Origin: Liriodendron chinense | Taxonomy: Eukaryota; Streptophyta; Magnoliopsida; Magnoliales; Magnoliaceae | Assembly (NCBI GenBank): GCA_003013855.2 | Contig: ML058577.1 | Span: forward strand, 682,001-746,000 | Direction: 5' to 3' | Length of the DNA: 64,000 nucleotides | Shown: positions 34,782 through 46,030 of the stretch, piece by piece | Layout of the letters: each line of letters opens with the position of its first letter | Position numbering within the stretch: position 1 is the stretch's first letter | Made by a program: the position numbers and the translations under genes | The notes under the pieces: generated by a model | Told to the model about the DNA's origin: nothing | What the model saw: only the letters and a program-made list of their open reading frames with translations | Database searches by the model: none

Positions 34782-35938
34782 TCACCTAGCATGCTTTAGG
34801 TTGAGTTTCTTATGAGAATGTAAATATCTCAAGGCCTCATGATCAGAAAACAAGACGAATTCTTGCGGTATGAGATAGTGACGCCAATGTCTCAAGGATT
34901 GCACTACCGTGTAGAACTCTTTATCATAGGTGGAGTACTTCTGTTTTGCTTCATTCAGTTTCTCACTGAAATATGCTACTGGGTGGCCTTCCTGGCTCAA
35001 CACTCTACCTATACCAACACCAGACACATCACACGCCACCTCAAAGACTTTAGAAAAGTCGGGTAGATGCATGACAGGAGCTTCTACCATTTTGCCCTTA
35101 ATTTCCCTAAAAGCCTTGATTGCAGCTTTAGACCACACGAACTCTCCCTTTTTCATGCATTCAGTAATAGGAGTCATGATCATGCTAAATCCCCTAATGA
35201 ACCGACGATAAAAAGTTGCTAAGCCGTGAAAGCTTTGCACCTCGTGAATGTTCTTCGATTCAGGCCACTCAACTATGGCCCTGAACTTTTCAGGGTCTGC
35301 GCGCATTCCTTCTGAAGACACTATAAATCCTAAGAACATGACTTAACTAGACATGAACGCACATTTCTTAAAATTAGCGTACAACTTTTCATTCCTAAGG
35401 AGACCTGCTTTAGATGTTCAAGGTGTGATTCCTTAGTGGTACTATAAATAAGAATGTCATTAAAGTACACCACTAGGAATTTTCCCATGAACGGCCTCAA
35501 GACTTGTGTCATCACCCGCATAAAAGTACTGGGTGCATTAGTCAAGCCAAAAGGCATGACCATCCACTCGTACAACCCATCTTTCGTTTTAAATGCAGTC
35601 TTTCACTCATCTCCTGGGCATATACAGATTTGGTGATATTCACTCTTGAGATCTATTTTGGAGAATATGGTGGACCTCGCCATCATGTCAAGCATATCAT
35701 CAAGTTTAGGTATGGGAAACCTATACTTGACGGTAATTTTGTTTATGGCACAACTGTCCACACACATGCGCCATGTACTGTCTTTCTTTGGTGTCAACAA
35801 TGCGAGCACGGCACACGGGCTCATACTCTCCTGGATAAAACCCTTTTGCAGAAGCTCATCAATTTGCTTATTCAACTCTACATGCCCTGTAGTGAGGAAG
35901 GTTCGGTAGAGTCGACCCTGGGACGAGATCAATGGCAT
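34782..35938 (-). pseudogene. Chromovirus reverse transcriptase and RNase H
   Basis: RT blocks in order: QKGFIQESMSPCAV, RMCVDSCAINKIT, KIDLKSEYHQI, a stop in place of Trp (GDE then TGA then KTAFK at about 35605), MPFGLTNAPSTFM, and VVYFNDILIYS, where the catalytic YxDD is YFND. RNase H follows (34782-35339) with VACDVSGVGIG, YSTYDKEFYTVV and FSDHEALRYL. The frame also shifts at about 35340. Confidence 0.9.
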
Positions 35939-36600
35939 ATTGAATGTCCCTCATAGGTGGTAACTCATTCGGTAAATCTTCAGGAAACACATCGTTGTAT
36001 TCCTTTAGAACCGACGTTACCTCACAGGGTAACTCTGATGGAACCTCAGGTGTAATCTCTCTTGCCATAAGGGCATATTCCATGGAATCCTCCTTAGTCT
36101 CTTTTTCGAACTCTCTCGCATTAATTATGTGAAGAGACTTAGGTTTGGATTTCCTCACTTCCTTAGACTCACTTGCCTTCTCATTCATTTTCTTCCCTAG
36201 TGTGCTTTCAGATGGCATAGGATTAAGTTTGATCTTTTTACTGTTATGCATGAAGGTATACGCATTCGAACGGCCAAAGATCATGACGTCATTGTCGAAT
36301 AGCCACGGCCTACCTAGGATAATATGTCCAACATCCATAGGTATCACATCACACCATAGGGACTCCTTGTATGACCCAAACTCGATAGGAACTAAGCACT
36401 GATGGGTGACAAGAAGGGATATTTTGTCAACCCAAGAAACTTTGTATGGGTCAGGATAAAGTGTGGATTTCAACTTCAGACGATCTAAGGTGTTAACAGA
36501 AATCACATTCTGACTTCCACTGTCCAGTATTACCTTACGATTTTTCTCTCCATACTTGGCAAGAGTATAGAAGATAGTGTTTCGACGCCAATCAACACTA
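35868..36600 (-). pseudogene. Chromovirus aspartic protease and linker
   Basis: Upstream of the open frame, KVILDSGSQNVIS carries the catalytic DSG at about 36520-36530. A CDVIPMDVGHIILGRPWLF block, typical for gypsy proteases, follows. A frameshift at about 35885 leads into the reverse transcriptase. A TAG at about 36611-36609 separates gag from this part. Confidence 0.85.
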
Positions 36601-36608
36601 CTCCTAGA

Positions 36609-37822
36609 CTAAGATAGCACATGCCTGACTATTGCAAGTGTTGCTTTATTGCCTACTTCGTCTTTATCAGTAAGACCTCTTTCAGGATGATATTTTTCTA
36701 CGTCATAATCACCCTGGTCATCAACACCCTCGTGGGACTCGCCTATAACTAAGGCTTTTCCACAGTTCTTTGTGGGACACTGATTGGACATGTGACCGAG
36801 ATTCCCACACTCATAACACCTCACTTGGCTACCCCCACTAGGACCGGCCCTAGGTTGACTACCAACATTAGGTCTAGTTCCCTGGGAACCAAATTTAGCA
36901 TTAGGGTCTCGAGATTCAAAACGTCTAATGACAAGAGCTTTCGGGTATTGCTCTAACTCTTGTACAACTTGATATGCTTCATCCAAGTCCGTTAAGAGCC
37001 GAGTCATAAGCTTGCGCTGAAGATCCGCTCGAAGGCTCGTCTTAAAATGCGAGAGCATTACTAGAGGGTCCTCATGGATATCACATCGCATCATATACTT
37101 CTCGAATTTGGCGATGTAATCAGCGACATACATTGACCCTTGGCGTAAGGATTGCCATTGGTCAAGGAGTTTTTGTTGGTATGAGAGAGGAAGATATTTC
37201 TCCCTCAACTTCTCTTTCATATCATACCAGTCTGTGATAGGGACTCTACCAATTCTTTCTATCTTTCGCTCAGTATTGGTCCAAAATAGCTTGGCCTAGC
37301 CCACAAGTTTCATCTTTGCAAACCGCATTTGACGGTTTTCTGACATGCCATACCACTCAAAGTAGTGGTCCATGTCAGTAAACCAGTCAAGGAATGCCTT
37401 GGGATCTAGACGCCCGTCAAAACTCGGGGCCTCAACTCTAACAGTTCTTCATCGCACGCTCATCTAGGATCGTAGCAGTCCTAATGATCATATGTGGCTT
37501 GTGCTTATCGCACAATACCACGACCGGTTCCACGATCTCTACCACTATTGTCTCCACGTGCGGGGGTGCGTTCTTCAATGATCCCTCCCACTTGGGAGTG
37601 CGCATCATCCCCAACAGCGGGGTTCTCCCTTTGGGATGCCTCTAATTGCTCAACTTTAGTCATGGTGGTGGTGAGTTGGTTATTTAAGCAAGAGAACTCA
37701 CGCTTTTGACTCATTTCTAAAGCGGTTATCTTTCGTATCAATTGGGCAAGTTGCTCAGATAACTGTTCGTTAATCATGGTGGTGGGTTGAAGTCCGAAAC
37801 CTCTACCTCTTCTCGTGAGCAT
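36609..37822 (-). pseudogene. Chromovirus gag with zinc knuckle
   Basis: The N-terminal frame (37505-37822) has a coiled-coil-like QLSEQLAQLIRKITALEMSQ. After a break, the capsid region includes KLREKYLPLSYQQKLLDQW and SMYVADYIAKFEKY, then a complete zinc knuckle CYECGNLGHMSNQC at about 36775-36816. A TAG at 37298-37296 interrupts the LVGxAKLFW motif, where Gln is usual (CAG to TAG). The capsid packages the element's RNA. Confidence 0.88.
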
Positions 37823-38064
37823 ACAAGTAAAACTCGAACCAAATTCTACCCAACTTGACCACTATGGATATGCAACTCAAAAGATGAATGCGATGAATGT
37901 AAACTATGATGAATTGACAATTACTGAATTTAAACAAAGGCAACTCCAATCTGGAAATTTTCTAAAGTTGGAAACTTTCTAAATCTGGAACTTTCCTAAA
38001 ACTAACCTAAAAATCAAAACCCTAATTTGATAACTCGATCTAGACAAAACCATGCAAGCCTATT

Positions 38065-38075
38065 CTCTGATACCA
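38065..38075 (-). other. Chromovirus primer binding site
   Basis: The minus strand reads TGGTATCAGAG a few bases inside the 5' LTR, complementary to initiator-Met tRNA. Confidence 0.9.
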
Positions 38076-38079
38076 AATT

Positions 38080-39005
38080 TGATGCAGGATGCCCTAATTG
38101 TGATGCATGCTCATGAAAATATGTAATCCAGCGGAAATAAATAGCAATAATAATCCAAAATTCAGCATCTACCATCATAAATTAAGAAAATCATAAAAGA
38201 GGCAAGCAATGGAGCGGGCCATCATCACAACCACGAAGTGTGAAATTCAATTATAGCTTAGGTTGGATCTGCCGAGGGATGGAACCTCCCGATCTTGCAT
38301 AGTCTTAACCCAATCGATTAATGGGGATCACTAGTCCGAGGAATTGAAAGGCTTCTCGGATTAGGGATTTGGAAAATCTGGAAAATTAGGTTTGGGATTA
38401 ATTCTCAGATTTTGATCATGGGGAATTAAGAAAACCAAGGTTTAGAATATAGGGGAAGAAAGATAAGTTACCTGGAAGAAGTTGGAGGGACACATGAAGA
38501 AAAGAGAAGAAGGAGATCAAGGAAGAAGAAACACCATGAGAGAGAGAGAGAGGAAGGAGGCAACCAAAGGTTTGCTCTTTTTCATTAATCAACAAGTAAT
38601 CTCGTTTGTAGGGCTGGGCCCTCTTAAATAACTAATAAGAAAATATGAAAATACCAAAATACCCCTAAAAATTAAACAAAAACGGAACTTAAGACTAAAT
38701 TGTGCAAAAGGTCGGGCGCTCGATTGGGTGCCCGAAGACATTAAAAAACGTCCAGAGAGTTTTGGGCGCCAGAGAGGCTAAGTTCGGGCGCCCGAAAATA
38801 GTGGTCGGGCGCCCCAAGGCAATGAAATCTGTCCGGTAGGTCTCTTCCTCCTACAAATGTGTCCTCCCAATGTGGGGTTTTCAATGTGTCAAATCATGCG
38901 TGTAGGGTCTTCAATGCTCTTCAATAGTCGCCTAGCCACAAGGAAGATGCTTGTGGCGGGCACTTTCTTCGTTGGTAGACTTTAAAAGGTCTTGTATCCT
39001 CATCA
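38080..39005 (-). repeat. Chromovirus 5' LTR (926 bp)
   Basis: Same ends as the other LTR but about 70 bp longer. It contains an extra GCCCTAATTGTGATGCA near the left end and extra palindromic TTCGGGCGCCCGAA-type units at about 38705-38815. It should carry the promoter for minus-strand transcription. Confidence 0.93.
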
Positions 39006-39010
39006 AGGAT
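39006..39010 (+). repeat. Target-site duplication AGGAT, right
   Basis: Identical to 32297-32301. Confidence 0.9.
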
Positions 39011-39720
39011 TGGCAGTGGTCTATCATCTTTGAGGGTTGCTCCTTTTGTTTCCTCCAAGTGTACACCTTTAGTAGCTTGTCCACCGACTGAGATATGACT
39101 TTAGTAGGACCCATAGGGTGCACCATGAAAGGAAGAGGTAATGCATGACCACTAGACAAGTCTAGTTGCCTACATAGAGAAGGAGCATTCATAAAGAATG
39201 CAACACCCTTTGAGATGTCTTTTCCTAATCGCAGGACTATAACATTTATGTCGCTTTTGTGTTTTAGCATATCCCAAGAAGACACATCTTACAAATCGAG
39301 GACCCAACTTATCCCCGGATGACCCTAATACTTGGAAGAAAAAAACACATCCAAAGACCGAGGGACAGTAAACAACTCCAAATCCAATTTTAGCAAGTTG
39401 AGAGAATGACTATTTCTAAGTATTGGGGATTGCATCCTATTGATCATGTAGGTGGCAGTGAGAACTGCGTCATCTCAATAGAACTTTGGAATGCTCATCA
39501 CAATTAAAATAGACCTAGTTACCTCCAAAAAGTGGCAGTTTTTCTATTTTGCGATACTCGTCTGTTGAGGAGTATACAGACACAATATTTGGAATTCTAT
39601 GCCACGATCACACGGATAACATTGTAAACCATGAACTTTGGATTCTCCGATTGAAGCACTCTTATTTTCATATCAAAATGAGTTAGAATCATTTGATGAA
39701 AAACCTTCACAATAGATGAC
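39011..39720 (-). pseudogene. Copia integrase, broken
   Basis: On the minus strand, CVYTPQQTSIAK (the conserved YTPQQNGxAER motif, degraded) lies at about 39560-39600, followed by DDAVLTATYMINRMQS and FTVPRSLDVF, then a DINVIVL block. A linker rich in basic residues (VYTWRKQKEQ) runs up to the chromovirus insertion. The usual E of the AER motif is gone, and several stops occur. Confidence 0.8.
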
Positions 39721-39899
39721 ATTTCACTTCTACTTATCATAAAACACATGACTTCATCATTATGTCAAGAGAAGGGTCTTTTATCTAGAACATAAAAACC
39801 CATTTGCTGCACTGATATACCACATCACTCTACAAAGCCACACCGTCTATCATTGTAAGACAAAACCACAAAAATAACTCCTCAAAGAGGCGGAGGATG

Positions 39900-40840
39900 A
39901 AACACCTGGTCTCCCTGGGCAAACGGAGAGTGGATTAGTAGGTCACTCGCATGCACATGAAACAACTGGATTCAAAACTTGGTGATTGCTTTCTCTCACA
40001 AAACATAGATATGTAAAAGTTCATTTGGGCTGTGCAGAGTTAAAAACCAATAACCTCCTTGCTTAGGAAATGAGGATCCTAACCAGTTTAGGGAACTGGA
40101 ATTCTAATGATTTGCTTATTAAAGTGTTGATGATTAACCACCTGACATCAACCCAACTCCTTCAACCGGGCTGGGATCTGGGCTAGCATGACACTAAAGA
40201 CTCCTAAACAGCCACAAATTCTGAACTGAGGTTTTAGCAGAAAATGACGGCAACAACAGTCCAAAAAAAAAACTCTTGACGTGCATCTTCTCTACAAAAT
40301 AAAAAAAACAACGGTCCAAAAAAGGCCAGAAGGATACATTTGATGAGTGTATCATAATTTAGAAAAGAAAAACAAGATACCAACTAAAAAGAAACAAAAA
40401 AAGAAATATAGAATAGATATAGCTTATCAACGTAGCGATGATTAAGCCAAGGAAGTAGGAAGAAAAGGGGGGCAAGGACAAAAATATACAAAAGCAGACC
40501 AGCTTTGCAAAGAATCTACAGGCCAAATTACAAATAAAATTGAAAATAACAAAACAAACCCAACAGCAATTTTTGAGGAAACAAGATGAACTCTCACTAA
40601 AACAAACAAGGATTAAAAAAGAGATCTTGCAAAATGAAACTAAGGCTATTAGTGGCCCAGAAAAAAATAAAAAAAGAGCTAAGAAAAAGCAACTAGTAAA
40701 CTTCAATAACGCCTAGATAGGAAGAAAAGTTCTCTTTATCATCCATCATTATCATAGCCATGTCCCCAGCCATAGTGTCGTTTCAAGTATCCTATTTTGC
40801 CAAAACATCCTATGGCCAATCTTCAATAAATTTTTCAGTC
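39900..40840. other. Unassigned, possibly copia 5' debris
   Basis: No clear copia gag or LTR could be recognised. A-rich in the right half. Confidence 0.4.
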
Positions 40841-40845
40841 ACTAT

Positions 40846-42568
40846 CAATGTTTCCATATCGTTATCACATAATTTATCGCACCCTTGGGATATGGAAACA
40901 TATCGATTATCCCATGGGATATATCTGTTGTATCGTTGTTGTTAGGAATAGTGTTCGAAGTTTCGGTATCGCTACAAGTTTTGCTAGCCGGGGATACCGA
41001 AACAATATCGATATCGCTGATAATATCGCTGATAACCAGAAATGCAGGGAAAATGGGAAAAACAGTGGAATTTTTCAATGAAACCTCAAGAGTTGATAAA
41101 ATACACATAGTTACATATTTAGGAATAAAAAATTTGCATAAAGAATGCATACATAATAGGTTTCTATTTAATGGGGGCCTAAAAGCATGTGTTGCTATAA
41201 GAAGTCAGTTCAATTGTCTCATCCATCCAAACTCTGAACTTCCATCCAAACATCCATTGATATTTTAAAATATCGGTAACACATGAAATTTCCAAACAAA
41301 TCGTTAACAACTGAAAAAGAAACTAAAGATTGTGGTCTTGTTATTGCCATGTTGCGATAATGATAATATCGTGATATTATTAATGTTATCGTCAACAAAT
41401 TGAACACTGCATACAACCATGCACCCATAAAAAATATGAAATGGGAATTTTTTAAATATATAAAATTTTGGCATATTGATACATTGGTGATATTATCAAA
41501 ATATCGCAGATACTTACATAGTAAAAAATATTGGCGATACACCGATGGGATCAATGTATTGACAATACAAATGACGCCTGTAATTTACACAATTGAAAAT
41601 ATTGATGATATCGATACATTGGCAATATTTAGTGATACATCACCGATATTAAGAATTTTTTATATTATCAATGTTATCGGTATCGCTACCAATGTTATGG
41701 GTGTCGTTGAGCTAGAAATAGAGATAATATCGGGGATATTTCGATACTATCGGAGATAATGCAAACATTGGTTAGGAAAGATGGGGAAACATTGGGAAAT
41801 TGGTAGAATTTTTCAATGAAACTTAAGGGATTGTTAAAAAAGACATCAAAGCACAGTTAGAAATCAAAACACCATAAAAAATAAGTGCATATAATAGGTT
41901 TCTTTTGTATAGGATCCTAATCTATATGCAGTTTGACTGAACTGATGCTATTCGAAACCAATTCATATAATTTACAAATGTAAGAAGATATGTATGGAAA
42001 CATAAACAATACATTCAAAAGCAAAAGAAGAAGCAGAAAACTAGAAACATACTTGTGAATGATGTGTGTGGCGGTGGCTTAGACCCACATTGAGTAGCAC
42101 ATATATTAGGAGTAGAATTTTGAAAGAAAAAAAAAACTTTGAAATGGGCTTGGATCGAAAACGGCCCCAAATTGGCTTGGATCTTTATTCCAACTCAAAA
42201 TTTGTGTTTTTCTTTGAACAGATTCAAGAGGAAGGATCAAAATTCACAATAGATCTAATTAAAAGTGGAGAGGAATCAACAAAAAGAGATTTAGAATGTT
42301 TTTTTTTTCAAAAATTCTGAAGAAAGCCTTGGGACTTCCCATGTTTCTATGCGATATCGGTTGATATTGACCGATATTGTGGATATCGAGAATTTATAAG
42401 GATCTGGTCGTGATATCTGCGATATTATGCAATACATTGCGATATCATGCAATATCTTCTGCTATAAGAAGAATTTCATATACTACCTTGGGCTTTTGTA
42501 TCGCCCAGGTGGGATATAGGATATATTGTGGGATATATCGGCCAATATCATCGATATTGGAAACAATG
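40846..42568. mobile_element. Non-autonomous hAT element 2 (1.72 kb, contains a nested copy)
   Basis: The left end CAATGTTTCCATATCG and the complement of the right end CATTGTTTCCAATATCG form terminal inverted repeats. It is flanked by a perfect 8-bp duplication GTCACTAT (40838-40845, 42569-42576). Internal words (GGGATATATCGG, TTTTTCAATGAAAC) match elements 1 and 4. No transposase. Its size is explained by the nested element at 40949-41770. Confidence 0.93.
40949..41770. mobile_element. Non-autonomous hAT element 3, nested in element 2
   Basis: Starts TAGTGTTCGAAGTTTCGG and ends with a segment whose complement starts CAATGTTTGC. A perfect 8-bp duplication GTTAGGAA flanks it (40941-40948, 41771-41778). 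Element 1 has the uninterrupted equivalent of this site (GTTGTTGGAAAACATGG), supporting the insertion. Rich in ATATCG words, no coding capacity. Confidence 0.88.
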
Positions 42569-42576
42569 GTCACTAT

Positions 42577-43598
42577 CAACAAAAAAATCAAAATAGAAAA
42601 CCTAATACAAACTGGGGAAGAGTGACTTGGATTCCCTTAGATTTATAGAAAGGAAAAATATATCACCATTTATCATCATTATAGTCTTGTACTAACTATT
42701 GCGGGCTCGCTTTAAGAAACTTGTTTTCACCAATCATTCCTATCTGCAGCCCTATCATCGGTAACTGCAATTTTTGGTTCTTAGTTAAAAGATTTGAAAG
42801 AGGAATTCTCATGATTGCTTGACTAAAGTTTGCAACTGCTGCCTACCTGGCAACAAACCTTCTCCTTTGCCAGGGATTGGGACCACTGATGTGTCGCTAC
42901 CAGGAAAAGAAGAAAGAATGAAAATACAAATAATCATTTGCAAAATTTGACCACTCAAGAGATGCCTCATACTTCATAGATTTTTACAGAAGTTCAATCC
43001 ACATATCGGCATTTTGACATATAGTAACTAAAGAGTTTATACAGAATGCGCCTTTTCATTTTGTACAGGTGACTGTTCTAAGAAAACATGCAAGCATCAG
43101 TCTATGTAGTGATTGTTCTCAGAAAGTATTCAAGTATAAAGAATTCAAATGATTAAGTCCATCTTATTTCCTCTAAGCTCCTCAAAATCCTGAGGAAAAT
43201 GGTTTTTATGAGCATCTCTAGTGGCACGAACACAAAATGACCATTAGGGGAGGGGGGGACTTTACTTGAATGAGAACAAACAAATAAAAGGAGTTATGGG
43301 ACTACCATCCCCAGCACTAGTGAGACTCAAGTACTCCATAAAAGATCCAAAAGAATGGTAATATAAGAACTCTACTGAAACTTAATGCATGCATATATCA
43401 TTCATTCACTAGAGTTTAATTGAAGAAGAACTGGATACTACGATATTATCAGAAATATGGTCAGGGAGGAATTATGTGTAAATGATGTTAAATGCTAGTA
43501 TGCTATGAAAGGCAATCTGAAGAACCGTATGATAATAATGGCAGAATATCCTGATGAAATATGATTCCTTCAGTTCATAGACAAAAGGAATCAAATAC
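42577..43598. other. Unique-looking intron DNA
   Basis: No transposon signature was found. A minus frame at about 42700-42900 (ending LKASPQ and a stop) reads somewhat protein-like but has no recognised homology; it may be chance or an old exon relic. Confidence 0.4.
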
Positions 43599-43727
43599 CT
43601 CAATCAGACAACTTGAACTAAGACTAAAACGTTGTCCAGTTGCCACCTCCTTGCTGTTTACCAAGATCAAACCCTTGCCAAGGTTCTTTAGATAGAAAGA
43701 ACCATCTTCCTCCATCTTTATAATTGC
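43599..43727 (-). CDS. FHA-domain protein (MCRS1-like), penultimate exon
   Basis: A 129-bp (43-codon) exon with acceptor TTTTCCTAG at 43730-43728 and donor GAG|GTATTT at 43598. It encodes AIIKMEEDGSFYLKNLGKG, then ILVNSKEVATGQRFSLSSSC, then LIE. This is the middle of an FHA domain: the strand after the SRRQ loop, the F-x-L-x-N-L-G-K turn and the VN-x-K-E/G-x loop. FHA domains bind phosphothreonine peptides. MCRS1-type proteins are chromatin-associated, with the animal homologue in INO80 and NSL complexes; that function is inferred from the family. Confidence 0.85.
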
Positions 43728-44024
43728 CTAGGAAAATGAATGGATGTAATTTAATATTGCATCAAAACAGAACTATATAAAGGAACCAAGTAGGTTAGAA
43801 GAATTATGATGCATCCAACAGACGGACAATATTTTGTATACACATCCATGCACACAGAAAAGAAAACAAACAATAATGACACAAATGTATGTACAAAGAT
43901 ACTCAAGGATGGCTATAAAGATGAAATATCTGTCTATGCAAATCTGACTTTTATGGATCACATTACCAATGGCTAGTAGATAAGACAGATGACAAATGAT
44001 TTAGACATCATGTAACCAGGTGTT

Positions 44025-44080
44025 GCTGACCCCAACTAGACGGGATAAGGCTTAGATGATGATGATAATAATGACGTGAC
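44025..44080 (+). mobile_element. RTE LINE 3' tail fragment
   Basis: Contains TGCTGACCCCAACTAGACGG followed by GATAAGGCTTAGATGATGATG and an ATA/ATG-type simple tail, the 3' terminus of the same RTE family seen at 0.7-1.6 kb, here in plus orientation. Only about 50 bp remain. Confidence 0.6.
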
Positions 44081-44189
44081 TAGGTGTTGCAATGGTTCAA
44101 TGATCGCCACATGCCAATCAAACTGAAGGGGTAATTTTATAGGACAGCTATAAGACCAACCATGCTTTAGGGGACAAAATGTTGGGCAG

Positions 44190-44900
44190 TGAAGGAAAAA
44201 AAAATGTTAATAGGAATCTGCTGATGGCATTGGGTCCTCGTATGTTGGTGCAATGGCATTGTTGGCCCGCATCGCCCAGTGGCGGCGCTGGATCATCATA
44301 ACCTTGAGCAAGGTCCTTGTACTGCGGGGGCACGTACTCCTGAAGTTGCCGGATTGTCTGCGGATGATGTTAGGGCGTAGACAGATCCTGGAGCATGCGG
44401 TTGTGGTGCCACGATTCCCAGTCTTGGCTGTTGATGCTGAAAAGGCCTAACTTGCTGTTGTGGTTGTTGAGGTTGGGCGGATCTTTGAGGATATGGCTGC
44501 GGTGGTGTCAGCTGCGTCTCTTGAGGAGGTGGCGGAGGTGCCTGGTTCGAAATTGGCGGCACAAACAGTGGAGGTGGTCGGTAGAACTGTTGCGGCGGTC
44601 ACTTGTTTTGTGAATACTGGAAATGGGAGGGCCGACGGCAGAGGCGGGGCAGGATGGCCTACACGTCCACAATTATAACAAGTTCTGATGAAAAAGGGCG
44701 AAGGTTTCACAGTGGTGTGCCTGGTTTCTGGTACGAGCATTATCTTCTGTCTCTTGGCTGCTCCATGTTGTGTCAGTGGTGCTTGGGGCGCGGTCCTGAC
44801 TCCACTCTTCACGTCTTTCTTCGGCTCACAGTTCTTCCAATGCTCGTCAATTTAAATGAGGATGTTGAGATGCATGAGTGGCAAGATGATGTGGGCACGT
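44190..44900 (-). pseudogene. Gypsy gag fragment with partial zinc knuckle
   Basis: A minus frame shows KRQKIMLVPETRHTTVKPSP, then TCYNCGRVGHPAPP, where the CCHC knuckle loses its last Cys, followed by Pro/Gln-rich sequence (PPPPPQETQLTPPQPYPQ) in another frame and a VYALTSS block close to the protease start. Stops and frameshifts are present. The fragment is not clearly connected to the nearby plus-strand LTR. Confidence 0.6.
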
Positions 44901-44961
44901 GACCATGGCCTATTCGGACAGCTTGGATTGTGCCACCCATAATTGGGGTCCGTGAAACACA

Positions 44962-45416
44962 TGTAGACAAATTGAGGTCAAGTTGGTTTTCCTTTTTATT
45001 AATTTTGGAGTTTGGAGGGTGTCTTTGTAATTTCCTTCTTATATTGGTTAGCTGTTAGTTGCGAGTTGTGCAGTTATAAAGTTTGTTAAAGTTAGTATTG
45101 GGTTGTTGGGGTCAGTTGTGATTAACAACTAATCACCATGATTAGATAGTGTTAATAATGATTGTGAGGAGTTTGTTGTACCTTAGGGATTTTTATAGGA
45201 GATCTATAAATACCATACAATAGGCACTGTGAGGTAGATTTGGGTTTTGTAATTGAAATCAAGAGAGTTTAGAAAAAAAAAAAAAAAAGAGTTTGCTTTT
45301 GTGTGCATGAGTGTGTTTGGATGCCATTCCATTTCCCTCATATCCCCAAATCTTCCCTTCTTCCATCTTCCTTCTTCCTTGTCTACGGAACCTGTCGAAG
45401 CAACATCCGAGTTACA
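44962..45416 (+). repeat. Gypsy-type LTR (approximate ends)
   Basis: A plus-strand LTR-like segment ending ...GTTACA at 45416, directly before a primer site. It has a TATAAATAC box at about 45204. The left end is tentatively TGTAGACAAATTG at 44962. No partner LTR was found. Confidence 0.5.
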
Positions 45417-45421
45417 TTAGG

Positions 45422-45433
45422 TGGTATCAAAGT
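45422..45433 (+). other. LTR element primer binding site
   Basis: TGGTATCAAAGT matches the initiator-Met tRNA primer site with one change (usual TGGTATCAGAG). Confidence 0.65.
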
Positions 45434-46030
45434 GGAAATTTGGTAAAATTACATGTTTAGCTCTCAGAAGATAGTGGAGTAAGCTTTGTGAAGTGGTGCT
45501 GGCAATGCAGAGAGTGCGTTCATGTGGCGTAGCATTTTCAGGTACACGTGGGCGAGATTGTGAAGTATTCTGTGATTGGCACAGGTTACTTGCATGTTTG
45601 GCTCTGGTGCCGACAACACAAGGAGGGTGTCTGTATAGTAGACCGTATAGCAGCACACATCAGTGAGGTTGAGAAATATCTCGTGATTTGCAAGGGTTCT
45701 TGCATGATTCGGGTTCTCAGAAGGGAGCAATGGTGGGGGGGACCTTCGCTTGTTTGTGGATGCAAGAGAAGCATAAGCATTTGCAAGATTTAGTGTCTTT
45801 GAATATGTGAGTTGAAGATTGCAGTGTATGTCGAGTTTTGACAATATTTCTTGTGATGTTGCCTCGTGGGTGGGGTGGGCTCATTGCACCATGAGAGCTC
45901 CTCGTAAACCCTCATGACGAAGAGATTAAGCATCTACGACAACAACTTGAAGAGTTAATGCGGTATCATGGGCACAATTCACCGTCATTTCGTAGAAGCG
46001 TGGTTCTACCGACACCACTTCTACAAGACG
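45434..46030 (+). pseudogene. Retroelement leader and possible gag start
   Basis: Sequence between the primer site and the RTE fragment. Near 45900-46020 the plus strand reads HDEEIKHLRQQLEELMRYHG-like residues, compatible with a gag N-terminal helix. The rest holds no recognisable domain. Confidence 0.35.

Larger units (their letters stand above)
32302..39005 (-). mobile_element. Complete Ty3/gypsy chromovirus (6.7 kb)
   Basis: Has two LTRs (32302-33157 and 38080-39005) with TGATG...CATCA termini, a primer site, a polypurine tract, and gag-protease-RT-RNase H-integrase-chromodomain order on the minus strand. A 5-bp target duplication AGGAT flanks it. The LTRs are largely alike but differ by small indels, and coding regions carry several stops and frameshifts, so the element is defective. 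Gag through integrase order and the C-terminal chromodomain place it among chromoviruses. Confidence 0.95.
30421..39900 (-). mobile_element. Decayed Ty1/copia element, split by a chromovirus
   Basis: Minus-strand copia domains occur in the right order on both sides of the gypsy element: integrase at about 39720-39011, reverse transcriptase at about 32130-31450, RT/RNase H connection at 31440-31200 and RNase H at about 31010-30720. Removing the 6.7-kb insertion rejoins the copia linker. The 5' boundary and gag were not recognised. All frames are broken. Confidence 0.8.
20093..43598 (-). other. Giant intron of the FHA gene (about 23.5 kb)
   Basis: Bounded by a GT donor at 43598-43597 (GAG then GTATTT, minus strand) and an AG acceptor at 20094-20093. 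The flanking exons join in phase (SSSCLIE then IRGMRF), giving a continuous FHA domain. The intron holds the pararetrovirus cluster, the L1 remnant, the copia element with its nested chromovirus, and the double hAT insertion. Whether it is spliced efficiently cannot be read from sequence. Confidence 0.75.

Noticed and set aside
42690..42900. Protein-like minus frame ending LKASPQ as an extra FHA exon
   Set aside because: The FHA exons at 43599-43727 and 19958-20092 already join in phase, leaving no need for it, and no homology was recognised.
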